A stretch of 64,000 nucleotides of DNA from Diphasiastrum complanatum. Taxonomy: Eukaryota > Streptophyta > Lycopodiopsida > Lycopodiales > Lycopodiaceae. The notes below the pieces were generated by a model. The model was not told where the DNA came from. It ran no database searches and worked only from the letters and a program-made list of their open reading frames with translations. Made by a program: the position numbers and the translations under genes. Position 1 is the first letter of the stretch, and every line of letters starts with the position of its first letter. The stretch spans positions 62,262,442 to 62,326,441 of the forward strand of contig CM055094.1 of NCBI GenBank assembly GCA_029204225.1. The letters are read 5' to 3'. Positions 11,883 through 22,005 of this stretch are shown piece by piece.

Positions 11883-13331
11883 TGTGAAAGCTTTCAGATC
11901 CTTAAGATCCAATCTACTTGAATGATCTTTGGTTAGAAAGAGAAATACACTACCAATTTCACCAATGTAGAAAAATCAGCATCTACACACAATTTGAGAT
12001 GCAAACACTAATAGAACTTGATCAAACTTGAATGAAATGATTATGTACTGTTGCTATTTGTACAAAACCAGCAAGCTACTGTATTTCACATGTGTGGATC
12101 TAAAAATAACAAATATAGATCATTCTACACATAGAATTGCAAGCAATCACCAAGATAGTGCACCAATGGATAGTAGAACCCAAGAGAACCATGTATAAGC
12201 ATGAAATGAGATAGAGAAGAGAGAAGATGACTCTCTCCACGAGTTACATCCTTTTATAGCAGGTCCAAACCCTATTTGGCCACTTGGCTTTCCCACCAAA
12301 ATGCTAACCCTACCAATTTTGGGTCTAGATTGAATGTACCCAACTTATTCAAATTGAATCTACTCAAACTCGCATTCTACCTTTCCCACACTTTCAAAAA
12401 GTGTTTATTCAAATGAAATTTAGACTAATGCTCGTACCTCGGCCAAGGAAGATTGGGATGCACTCAAAGGTATCTATGAGGCCAAGAATACCTCAAGACT
12501 CCTCACTCTTAGAAATTAAATATTTCAAAGTTCTCAAAAGAGTGATGAGAGTGCCACTAATTATGTTCTGAGAGTAAAAGACATTCATAGGGAGCTTGCA
12601 AGGTAATCAAAGTGAGCTAGTCCAATTCATACTTAATGGCTTGAGAGATGAATATAAAAATCTTGTGCAATCCTATGCTATCAAGGAAGATCTACCTACC
12701 TTGGAGGCCTTGCAATGAGTGCTTATAGCTGAAGAATCAAGGCATGTGAACAAGCTATTAAGGATGGACAAATTGTCCCTCAATCATAATGGTGACGACA
12801 AAACTCTATTTTCCAAGCACAAAGGGAGGAGCAAGAAGCAACACCAACACCTCTCCAAGGACAAAGCAAAAGACAAGAAGCAAGATGAAGAGGAAGATGA
12901 TTACTCTCATGCTTCTACCTCAAAGAAGAAGAAGAAGAATATCAAATGTTTCTTTTGTGGCAAGAAAGGCCATTATGCCAAAAATTGCTTCAAGAAGAAG
13001 AATTAATTCAATCAAGCCAACATATCTAAGGAGAAAGAAGACTCTATTTCAAGTGATGGAGAAGGATCTCTTTTGGTCTCTAGCTTTTCATCTTCATCTT
13101 TCAAGAAGGGTGGCTCTTGGTACATTGATAGTGGAGCATCATCACATATGTGTAGCTCCAAGGATTTCTTCACATCTATTATGTGTTATGAAGGAGCAAA
13201 GAAGTCTACATATATAGCAAATGACCAAGAACTTTGAAAAGTCAACCTCTAAGTCTAAAACAAGTTTTAGCCTCAATATGCCAAATATGGAAATATTGCA
13301 AAATGTGATGAAACTAGTTGAATCTTTCACA
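11883..13331 (-). mobile_element. 3' LTR of copia A, split by a 799-bp insertion
   Basis: Left part 11883-12430 (548 bp) and right part 13230-13331 (102 bp) correspond base for base in length to the 650-bp 5' LTR. The right edge AATCTTTCACA and left edge TGTGAAAG form the inverted ends. The minus-strand TATA element (CTATAAAAGG) lies at about 12250-12259. Confidence 0.92.
12431..13229 (+). pseudogene. Inverted copia gag-protease fragment inserted in LTR
   Basis: Absent from the partner LTR, so it is an insertion. On the plus strand, opposite to host element A, it reads gag (KNTSRLLTLRN, LIAEESRHVNKLLRMDKL), a CCHC knuckle CFFCGKKGHYAKNC, and the protease start GGSWYIDSGASSHM. Stops and frameshifts are present. 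It resembles the gag of relic F at 41190 more than gag of A. It has no LTR, poly(A) or clear target duplication. Confidence 0.88.
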
Positions 13332-16300
13332 CTCCCTCTTCAACTAGTTTTAGCATAGACTTTGATAATACTCCAAGTGAAGTCCTATGCTTCATGAACA
13401 AGTCTTTTCCCAATGCTTTGGTGAAGATATCAGCTACACATTCCCTTGAAGACACATGTTGAAGCTCCACCTCCTTTGCAATGACTCGCTCCCTCACAAA
13501 ATGATATTGTATCTCAATATGCTTGCTCCTAACATAGTTTTTGACAATAGAACTTTGATCCATCATAAGAATGATCTTCTTCCTAAGAATAGACCTTCTT
13601 TCAATGATCATGTAATGCTCAAAATAGAAACAACCATAATTGATATACAAAATAGTGTCCACTTGGGATGCTTCACTATTTCTTACATCAATTTTACATG
13701 TAAAAATGTGACTAGAACGTGAAGAATCAAATAGAATGTAAATGAAATGATTCCACCATGCTTCCAACTCTGAACTCTCTGGAAAAATACAGCAAACAAA
13801 CAATAAATGTGAGTGATCAACTTTTGCTTGCATGTCTCCTCCTCCTTTGTCCTTTGTTGCCTTGTATCCACCATGATACTCCATGAATGAGCCTCCATCT
13901 TCATCTTGCCACAAGAAACCATCAAACCTTGGAAATCCATGAGTAGGTGAGTACATTAATGATGCAAATCCAGCACCACATGACTCCATAAACCAAGTAG
14001 TTTGCACTAGTCCATCTTCAAGATCTACTTGACACAAGAAAATGACCATGAATTCACCAAAAATTGACAATCTCCAAGTATTGGCACCAAGTAGCTCAAC
14101 ACTTGAGAACTTAGCCATGGATGAGTGACATAATGAACCTCCAATAGCTTCATTTCCATCAGCAAAATCAGCCAACAATGCTAGTACAAATCCAACATCA
14201 AAACAATGCTCACCAATGCAGCTAGTTTTACCATATCTTGACAATTTGCACACATCCACATGAAATTGCTCAAACATGAGATAGAACAAGTAAAGTAAAC
14301 TTGAACAACACTTCCTTGCTGCTCCTTTGACCTTACTTGAGTCTTCAATATGTTGCAAAAACAGATCCATAACACCTTTGCCAATTACCTCTCCTTTGAT
14401 GCTCTTGACTAGCTCCAAATTGCCAACTTCCCTTTTGACTAGTTGAAGCGCTTTGAGATCAACCTCTTGATCTTCAACTTGACCATCAAAGTCATTGAAC
14501 AAACTTTTTTTTCCAGATCCATTACTTGATTTTACAGCAAGATAACATCCATCCACTTGCATAGCTCCATGTACACAAGAAGATCCTCCAAAAGATGTTC
14601 CACTCTTCATAAGAGATCGATATGCAAGATCCATTGCTTGGATCCACTCCTCTTCTTTCCTTGATTGATCTACACTTGTAGGCTCATCCAAAGAGGTTAG
14701 GAAAGCAGCATAATTTCCAGAAACTACTTGCTTATCATATGTGAGCCTTGAAGGTACTTGTCTTTCTCTTGATGTTCTCCTTGGCTTTTGACTTGATGAA
14801 GGTCCATCATCACCAGCATCCAAAGTAGGATCCTTCTCATCAACATCAAGAATGTTAGATCCATCTACTTTACCATCAATCATGCTTGAAGACACCTTTG
14901 GAATGTTTCCCTCATAAAAAATGACATCTCTACCAACAATCACTTTGTTAGTAGAAGGAACGTAAACCTTGTAGGCTTTACCCACCTCACTATATCCAAC
15001 AAAAATACCTCTTCTTGAAGATGGATCCTCCTTGGTCCTATCATCAAGAGTAATGTTGACATAGCATGTGCATCCAAAGGTTCTTAGAAAGTTGACACTC
15101 GGCCTCCTCTTGAATAGCATCTCAAAAGGTGTCCTTCCATCCAAAATAGCACTCGGCCACCTATTGCACAAGAAATTGGCACACAACAAAGCTTGATCCC
15201 AAAATGGTTTGTCAAGATTAGCACTTAACCTCATAGCTTTAGCACTTTCACATAAAGTTCTATTCTTCCTTTCAGCCACTCCATTTTGTTGTGGGGTCCT
15301 TGATGTTGTATACTCCCTCTTGATCCCATGCTCATCACAAAAGGCCTTGAACTTGTTAGATATGTACTCACCACCATTGTCACCTCTCAAGCACTTGATC
15401 TTTGTGGAAAATTGGTTCTCCCTTGCATTCTTGAACTTGACAAAGACATCATACACTTCATCCTTGCTCTTTAGTAGATAGATCCAACAAAATCTACTAA
15501 AATCATCAATGAATGTTACATACATCTTAGCTCCACTATTGCTAATTGTAGTAAATCCATGAATATCCGAATGTACAAGTTGAAAAGGCTTTGTAGATCT
15601 AGAAATAGATCTAGTATAAGGTAGTCTATGTGACTTAGACAAAGCACAAGACTCACAAACATGCTTGTCATTACTTAAGGAACTTGGAAGACCAATCACA
15701 ACCTTCTTCCTTGCCATTACCTCCAATGACTTGAAGTTGAGGTGTCCCATCCTTTTGTGCCAAACCTCTTGAATAGAAATTTGCTCCCTTGCAACACATC
15801 CAACTTGGTTAGCAATAACACAAGCATCAAGTTTGAACAACTTCCCTTGACTTTTACCTTTTCCAATCAAGACATCCTTCCTTTTGATCAAACAAGCATC
15901 TCCATCAAACTCCACCTTGAGGCCCTTACTTAGCATTTGACTCACACTAAGCAAATTCTTGGTAATAGATGGAATAAACAAGACATCCTCCAAATGAACA
16001 TTCCTATTTGTAGAGAGAGAGATAGGAATTGTGCCAATCCCTTTGATTGCACACTCACCATCATTGGCCGTGTAGATCACCCTCTTGTCATCTCCATATG
16101 CCAACAAAGAAGTGAAATACTCTTTGTGAAAGGTCATGTGTGAACTTGCTCCACTATCAATCCACCAAGGATCTAGATCTCCATCATTAGCAAGCATACA
16201 TGAAGACATCACAAAAGCATCATCATTTGCATCTTGCACATCCAAACCATCCTCATCAAGAGTAAGATTACCTTGCTTGTCTCCTTGATCTCTCTTCTTC

Positions 16301-17070
16301 TTGTAGCACTCACTTGCAAAGTGTCCTTTGATGCCACAATAGAAGCACTTGAGCTTTGATCTATCCTTCTTTTTGCCACTTGAAGAAGCATCCACTTGAT
16401 CTTGCCCTTTAGACCACTTGCTTTTGGTTTTGCCCTTGAATTTGCCCTTTGTGAACATAGCATCCTCTTGAAGTGTCGATGTAGATCCACCTCTTGCTTG
16501 AAGCCTATATTCCTCATTGATCAAGATCTCTTGAAGATCCATCAAACTCGGCAAAGTCTTTTGAGTAGCAATACTTTGAACAATGTTAGCATGAGCATCT
16601 AACAAGCCATTAAGAATCACTTGAATAAGCTCTCCTTCCTTAATGCTTTCATCTATGCAAGCTAACTCATCATTCAATGCTTTCATTCTCAAAACAAAAG
16701 TACTTGGACTTTCTTCATTCTTTTGCAAACAAGAAAAGATTTGCCTTCTTAGAGTCAACACTCTAGAAGTAGACTTGGCTTCATAAAGCTTCTTCAATGA
16801 ATTCCAAGCTTCCAAAGATGATGTGCACTTACCAACTTCCTTGAGAAGTTCATTGGTAACATTCATCTTTATCATGTGTAGAGCCTTCTTGGCCCTCTTG
16901 TCATACCTCAATTGATCTTGTTGTGTTGCTGGTCTCTCCTCCAAACCTACAACAATATCCAAAACATCATTCATCTCAAGAAGTGACTCCATCCTCACTT
17001 TCCATAATGAATAGTTACTTGAGGTAAGCCTATCATTGGCTTCCAACATGACTCCAATTGAGGTTGCCAT
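13327..17070 (-). CDS. Copia A Gag-PR-IN polyprotein with an unrecognised segment replacing RT
   Basis: An uninterrupted 1247-residue frame. Order: gag core (1 to about 230, SSNYSLWKVRMESLL, AWNSLKKLYEAKS), CCHC knuckle CFYCGIKGHFASEC (about 240-253), protease WWIDSGASSHMT (about 300), pre-integrase EVWHKRMGHLNFKSL with C-x2-C (about 435-487), integrase with HSDIHG, FIDDFSRFCWIYLL, DNGGEY and the Glu in QQNGVAERKNRT (about 500-600), and the charged linker. The RT entry (EEWIQAMDLAYRSLMKSGT) stops at about residue 824. Residues about 825-1165 match nothing I know. The frame then re-enters RNase H (RSKHIEIQYHFVRE, ADIFTKAL) and ends EEGV. Gag, PR and IN look catalytically complete. RT motifs are absent, so mobilisation would need RT in trans. 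Confidence 0.9.
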   Translation of the reverse strand: MATSIGVMLEANDRLTSSNYSLWKVRMESLLEMNDVLDIVVGLEERPATQQDQLRYDKRAKKALHMIKMNVTNELLKEVGKCTSSLEAWNSLKKLYEAKSTSRVLTLRRQIFSCLQKNEESPSTFVLRMKALNDELACIDESIKEGELIQVILNGLLDAHANIVQSIATQKTLPSLMDLQEILINEEYRLQARGGSTSTLQEDAMFTKGKFKGKTKSKWSKGQDQVDASSSGKKKDRSKLKCFYCGIKGHFASECYKKKRDQGDKQGNLTLDEDGLDVQDANDDAFVMSSCMLANDGDLDPWWIDSGASSHMTFHKEYFTSLLAYGDDKRVIYTANDGECAIKGIGTIPISLSTNRNVHLEDVLFIPSITKNLLSVSQMLSKGLKVEFDGDACLIKRKDVLIGKGKSQGKLFKLDACVIANQVGCVAREQISIQEVWHKRMGHLNFKSLEVMARKKVVIGLPSSLSNDKHVCESCALSKSHRLPYTRSISRSTKPFQLVHSDIHGFTTISNSGAKMYVTFIDDFSRFCWIYLLKSKDEVYDVFVKFKNARENQFSTKIKCLRGDNGGEYISNKFKAFCDEHGIKREYTTSRTPQQNGVAERKNRTLCESAKAMRLSANLDKPFWDQALLCANFLCNRWPSAILDGRTPFEMLFKRRPSVNFLRTFGCTCYVNITLDDRTKEDPSSRRGIFVGYSEVGKAYKVYVPSTNKVIVGRDVIFYEGNIPKVSSSMIDGKVDGSNILDVDEKDPTLDAGDDGPSSSQKPRRTSRERQVPSRLTYDKQVVSGNYAAFLTSLDEPTSVDQSRKEEEWIQAMDLAYRSLMKSGTSFGGSSCVHGAMQVDGCYLAVKSSNGSGKKSLFNDFDGQVEDQEVDLKALQLVKREVGNLELVKSIKGEVIGKGVMDLFLQHIEDSSKVKGAARKCCSSLLYLFYLMFEQFHVDVCKLSRYGKTSCIGEHCFDVGFVLALLADFADGNEAIGGSLCHSSMAKFSSVELLGANTWRLSIFGEFMVIFLCQVDLEDGLVQTTWFMESCGAGFASLMYSPTHGFPRFDGFLWQDEDGGSFMEYHGGYKATKDKGGGDMQAKVDHSHLLFVCCIFPESSELEAWWNHFIYILFDSSRSSHIFTCKIDVRNSEASQVDTILYINYGCFYFEHYMIIERRSILRKKIILMMDQSSIVKNYVRSKHIEIQYHFVRERVIAKEVELQHVSSRECVADIFTKALGKDLFMKHRTSLGVLSKSMLKLVEEGV
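13332..13344 (-). promoter_or_regulatory. Polypurine tract of copia A
   Basis: The minus strand reads GTTGAAGAGGGAG immediately before the 3' LTR edge TGTGAAAG. The tract is also coding: it gives the last residues VEEG-V, and the stop TGA falls within the first five LTR bases. Confidence 0.85.
13575..14598 (-). other. Unrecognised 1-kb segment replacing RT in copia A
   Basis: Continuous in frame with the polyprotein for about 341 codons without a stop. It has Cys-rich hydrophobic stretches (ARKCCSSLLYLFYLMFEQF, GFVLALLADFADG, FGEFMVIFLCQVDL) and a Gly/Asp-rich part (DEDGGSFMEYHGGYKATK). It is not similar to RT, RNase H or any domain I recognise. The outer copia sequence resumes cleanly on both sides. 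Edges are estimated from where copia resemblance stops (within about 20 bp). It may be a captured host transcript or a random fragment that stays open. Confidence 0.7.
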
Positions 17071-17649
17071 GTAGCAATGGCCTGATCTTATCTTTCAACT
17101 TGTTTCAATGCACAAAGCACTCCTTTGAACAACAACAAATGCTTTCAAAAGAAATCACCAAGATTTGAAAATTCTCTTCTAGCACTTATCCAAGCAAATC
17201 AACACATAGAATCATGGAATCTTGATCAACCTGTGATCTATCCTCAATCTAATGACTTTTGCCACTTCCTAAGATTGAAACATACTCAAATGAAGTCCAG
17301 CAACCTCACTATCTAGAGATCTAATCAAAATTAGGGTTTTGACAAAATCACAAAAAATTGACTATTCCAAATCTACATGCAAATGCTGAAAATTTGATAT
17401 GCAATCTATAAGCCACCACTTAGGCTGAACCAATGATCCAAAAATCGGCCAATTCCAACATGTGAATTCAAAAAATGGAATTGAACAAGTATATTGACCT
17501 ATTTAGTGTTTTGATCTACAAAAGATTCAATCTACAAAAGCAAAAAAATTCTGATTTTGGTGTAGAATCCTCTCTAGCATGCTCTAGACTTGATATCTTC
17601 ACCAAATCATTGATAGATCTGATTTCCTCCTTCGTAACCTGAAACACAA
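17071..17649 (-). mobile_element. Copia A leader between PBS and gag start
   Basis: Non-coding leader of about 580 bp between the PBS and the ATG at 17070. Confidence 0.8.
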
Positions 17650-17661
17650 GCTCTGATACCA
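17650..17661 (-). promoter_or_regulatory. tRNA-iMet primer-binding site of copia A
   Basis: The minus strand reads TGGTATCAGAGC directly after the LTR edge at 17662. It is complementary to the 3' end of initiator tRNA-Met, the standard plant copia primer. Confidence 0.93.
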
Positions 17662-18311
17662 TGTGAAAGATTTTAGATCCTTAAGATCCAATCTACTTGA
17701 ATGATCTTTGGCTAGAAAGAGAAATACACTACCGATTTCACCAATGTAGAAAAATCAGCATCTACACACAATTTGAGATGCAAACACTAATAGAACTTGA
17801 TCAAACTTGAATGAAATGATTATGTACTGTTGTTGTCCGTACAAAACCAGCAAGCTACTGTATTTCACACATGTGGATCCAAAAATAACAAATATAGATC
17901 ATTCTACACATAAAATTACAAGCAATCACCAAGATAGTGCACCAATGGATAGTAGAACCCAAGAGAACCATATATAAGCATGAAATGAGATAGAGAAGAG
18001 AGAAGATGACTCTCTCCACGAGTTACATCCTTTTATAGCAGGTCCAAACCCTATTTGGCCACTTGGCTTTCTCACCAAAATGCTAACCCTACCAATTTTG
18101 GGTCTAGATTCAATGTACCCAACTTATTCAAATTGAATCTACTCAAAATCGCATTCTATCTTTCCCAAACTTTCAAAAAGTGTTTATTCAAATAAAATTT
18201 AGACTAATGAACTTTGAAAAGTCAACCTCTAAGTCTAAAACAAGTTTTGGCCGCAATATGCCAAATATGAAAATATTGCAAAATGTGATGAAACTAGTTG
18301 AATCTTTTAGA
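17662..18311 (-). mobile_element. 5' LTR of copia A (650 bp)
   Basis: Near-identical to the 3' LTR once the insertion is removed. A minus-strand TATA element (CTATAAAAGG) at about 18029-18038 should be its core promoter. The outermost bases are AATCTTTTAGA, mutated from the AATCTTTCACA of the partner LTR. Confidence 0.93.
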
Positions 18312-18316
18312 CAATC
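18312..18316. repeat. Target-site duplication of copia A, right copy (CAATC)
   Basis: Matches the left copy at 11878-11882. Confidence 0.88.
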
Positions 18317-19013
18317 ACCATCGTCGATCTATGTGACTCAAGATCGGATGACTTTCCACACTTCTGCGCGTTAATAAGGAGCCTTTGAAACACCATGCAC
18401 TTTGGGCCGCTAACAGGCCAGCTGAGCTAGGCGCACGCGAGATCCCGCGACCTCTCCTCCTCTTCTCTTTCTTCTGAAGCTTTCTCTAGCTATGGCAGAC
18501 CCCTTCTGATCAATCTATCTCCTCCAACGCTCCACGGCCGCCCACGGCTTCATACAGGCAGGATCGCGCTGCTAGGGCGCCCACCTTCAACATTTTACAG
18601 CTCAAAAAACTGATTTATATTGAGAGAGAAATAATTTTTACCTTCTTGAAACCCCAATTGTCTAAGAAGAAGATAATTTTGGACTTTATCTGATCTTCTG
18701 AGAATCTATCTGAGCGGCTACCTATCTCTCTGAGGTCGTCCTACAGCAGACAATATTCTACTCCAAACTGCTCTTCAGACGGTGTTCGATTGGATTCAAA
18801 CCAATCACAAACGCTAAGCAACCCTTCAGAAGATTTTCCAGCTTCACTCTTTGCTTGCCCTCTGATTTAGCTGACAATCCCCTGCCTCTGAATCTTCTTA
18901 CAGTTTTGAGCTATTCCACGAATCTCCACAGACTCAGTTTTGTGCTTCTAAGCCAACAAACCGTCGTGAATTCGCAGCTCTCTGTTCTTGTCCGGTGATT
19001 CAAGCCACCAAGG
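18312..19013 (-). mobile_element. Copia B leader, right part
   Basis: Sequence between the far edge of element A and B's PBS. It is non-coding and more GC-rich than its surroundings. Confidence 0.7.
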
Positions 19014-19025
19014 GCTCTGATACCA
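19014..19025 (-). promoter_or_regulatory. tRNA-iMet primer-binding site of copia B
   Basis: The minus strand reads TGGTATCAGAGC, extended by CC. It is followed on the plus strand by the LTR edge CGTTAAG, probably mutated from TG. Confidence 0.88.
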
Positions 19026-19285
19026 CGTTAAGAAAACACAGTTTAGACACCCGACCGGATCAATCACTACAGCACAACGTCAAGTGCAACAAGACAAGAC
19101 AACAGAATTGCTCTCCACAAACTGTATATTCAACTGATAAGTAAGTACAAAGATAAATTGCTTAAAAGCATTCAAAGGACTCGTAAAGAAAAGACGGCCC
19201 GATAACTCTAGAACCAAGCACAAGTGGTGCCGTTGAAATAAGAAAGCACTGTATAAGTCGATCATTGCTATTTTAACTATATTAC
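19026..19285 (-). mobile_element. 5' LTR of copia B (about 260 bp)
   Basis: Similar to 29567-29823 next to relic C: both share GACC/CGGATC-like start text, CGTCAAGTGC, CAACAAGAC/AAGACGAGGCAAGC, AATTGCTCT-CACA and TGATTATTGC near the end. The outer edge is set by comparison with C, where PPT-like CTCTCTCCCC follows. Confidence 0.65.
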
Positions 19286-19312
19286 CCTAATTTCTAAATC
19301 AATGCAAAGATG

Positions 19313-19315
<3 letters not shown>

Positions 19316-19393
<78 letters not shown>
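19316..19393. repeat. (CT)n microsatellite
   Basis: A pure run of about 78 bp, just outside the B LTR. Confidence 0.97.
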
Positions 19394-19396
<3 letters not shown>

Positions 19397-19589
19397 TAAG
19401 TAGTTTATATTTAATTTTCTAGCAACGCCTCCCATTACGTGGCTTACCCCCTCCCCACTGGATCAATACCCGATACTACACAAAGGGTACAACATTAAGA
19501 TACTTCAAATATCCACTATTACATTGCAATTAGACTCCCTGCAATTAGACATGAACTAGCTAATGACTTCAACAACATATATAATCTTG

Positions 19590-20760
19590 AGTCATTTAAT
19601 CATTAGATAAATCCATGAACCGAGTAGTTGCCTAAAAAGAGTACCATCCACTCTGTCCTCCTCATCAAAATTTGTCAACTTCATAACAAGCGTCATAGGA
19701 GTCGTAACATGCTTATAATTAACCATATAAAATCTCTCAAACAATTCACCTATGTACTTAACTTGACTAAGAAACAATGTACCTTCGTAACTCAATGCCA
19801 AGACAAAGGTGCAAATTGTTAAGGTAACCTTCATTTAATCTTCTCAAGCAACTTGCTGTAGATTCCAATAATAATAATATCATCTACATACACAATAAGA
19901 ATAACAATATCCCAGTAATGATACAAAATGTAAAGTTTAGGATTTTATTCACTTGATAAGAATCCTCGGATTCAAAAAACACCTGTCAATATGTGAGTAC
20001 CATACCCTTGGTGATTGTTTCAAGCTATACAATGCTTCTTTAACTTGTATACGTGACCTTCTTTTTCCTTCACAACAAACCACTGAGGTTGAAATATGTA
20101 GATGTCTTCCTCTAGAAAGTCTTGGCATCCATTTGAAAAATAGAATAACCAAAATGAGAATAAATTGCCAGCACACAATGTATTGCATTCAGTCTCATCA
20201 TAATCAATACCTTTTTTTTGTGGATATCCTTTTGCCATGAGCCTTACTTTGTACTTGTCCAAGGAACCATCTGACCTATACTTGATTTGTTTACCCATTG
20301 GGTACCAATTAGCTTCATATCATTTGGAGGCTTGACTAGTTTCCATGTGTTGTTCCTAACAATTACAACAATCTCTTCTGACATAGCTATCAATTAAGAA
20401 AATAAAGTAAGAAGGACCACCAACGGACTGAATATGTTGCTATGAATCAACTCCAATATACCACTAACATGATGAATATTAGGTGCAAAAGACTACCTTG
20501 ACTACTTTTTTGATGCACAAGCTTCACATACCTTCATATCGTGTATAATTTGTGTAGAGCAGAAGATTCTAGACAAGATCTCCTTTTATAACATTGTAAT
20601 CAAATGCTTCATTAGAAGGTTATTGGCAGAGCTAGAATATTCCTTTTCTATATATTGCTAATAGACTGCACTTGGCACACACGAGTCCCTAGCCAATTTT
20701 GCTCTCCCTTGCCTGAACTTTAATTCTAAAGATTTTTGGTTTGAAAGGTAGGCCAATCTA
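19590..20760 (-). pseudogene. Ty1/copia relic D (integrase start, RT)
   Basis: Minus-strand pieces in order: MKVCEACASKK (pre-integrase zinc end, about 20530), LELIHSNIFS and YFIFLIDSYVRR (integrase start), a jump to NNTWKLVKPPNDMKLIG (RT entry, about 20360), YKVRLMAKGYPQKKGIDYDE, EEDIYIFQPQWFVVKEKEG, SPRVWYSHIDRCF, the catalytic YVDDIIIIG (about 19890), VKYIGELFERFYM and DGTLFRQLLGSWIYL. Integrase beyond its first third is deleted. Frameshifts and stops are frequent. No LTR is recognised. Confidence 0.82.
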
Positions 20761-21937
20761 CGTAGAATTCCTTTGTCATGTTTAATTTCGAACCGACATT
20801 CTCCACGTTGTTTTGGAAAAATGAACTAAAACTATATTATAAGATTTTTCGAATGAAAAATTCAAATATATGTTCTTCGTACTCCTTTATTGCCCTTGAT
20901 ATAGTTGAGTTTGACGAGTATCGTCCTAGAATGACTAAAGAAAAGATCGTAGTTATGGGGATTTTAATATGTATTTGGGGGTCAAGTTTTCCCCCAATAA
21001 ATACTTACGTAGTCTAGTTTTGCCATTAGCTATAAGTTAACAAACAATGATTTTGTAAGTAGTTACTTTTAATGCTTCGTGCTTGCGTCCACATATGATG
21101 TGATTGTCAAGGGAATCATCCTTTGAGAGAGAACTATTTGGGTGCTAAGATAGATGAATCCACAAGGGGTGAAACATAAACATACTCTCGAATAAGAACC
21201 TCATGGAAGGAGACCTTGGAAAAGTGACATTGATATGAGACTTAATGAAAGTTCAAAGCAACACTATTTTTCCAATAAGAGTAATTTCATAATTCCAATG
21301 AATCTTGATTTGTTTGTTTCTAAATTGATTAGAATATGTTCGTGACTCAAGTTGAGCTTTTGACATGTGTTTTTTAGTTTGAATTTTTCTTAAATTTCAA
21401 AGCTTTCTTCTATCATATTTGTTTTAAACATTTCAAATCGAGCAATAATTGCTTTATTCCAAGTCAGATGGTGAGAGTCTCACACAATGTTGCACCTAGC
21501 TTTCATAAAATACATGCTTTAGCATGCGTGCAAGCCTTGGGATGTGGAATAGACAACACCTTACCGAGAGAAAACAACACTTTAAGCAATACATATAAAA
21601 TTGGGCAAGAAATAAAACAAGTTTACTTAGTCAGTATTTCCAAGGTGTCAATTGTATCACCAAAGAGATCATAACACTTGAAGAAATTTGCTTTTTGTGA
21701 CATACGTGAATTGATAGTATAGTAATTTCCTTTTACAAGATGCAATTTCAAAGAGAAACCCATCAATTGTGGAATGTTATGGAGCTTATGAATTGCATAA
21801 GGTTTTGTAATCATGGTGTGTCATGCAAATAATTAAATAAGAATGATCTTGTTGTAAATCGCAAAATTTGTAATGCCTTTGCTTGGATTTTGATCAATTA
21901 GAGATACTTTATATAAAATAATCATGTCCAAGATTTC

Positions 21938-22005
21938 GTAGTGCAACGGATAGGATCCCTAACCATGGGCTTGCCAACCCAAATTCTAATCATTGTTATG
22001 CATGA
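21938..22005 (+). repeat. tRNA-like sequence, possible SINE head
   Basis: TAGTGCAACGG fits the Pol III A-box consensus TRGYNNARNNG. Next comes a potential anticodon arm (CCC-TAACCAT-GGG), then CCAAATTCTAATC, a weak B-box/T-arm. The acceptor stem is not convincing, so a functional tRNA is unlikely. A decayed tRNA or tRNA-derived SINE head fits better. Confidence 0.3.

Larger units (their letters stand above)
11883..18311 (-). mobile_element. Complete Ty1/copia element A, with RT replaced
   Basis: Minus-strand element with two LTRs (17662-18311 and 11883-13331), a tRNA-iMet PBS, a polypurine tract, 5-bp target duplications, and one long frame. The LTRs are highly similar (roughly 97% by eye), so it is fairly young. 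It sits inside the leader of element B. It lacks RT and most of RNase H, so it cannot be autonomous. Confidence 0.93.
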
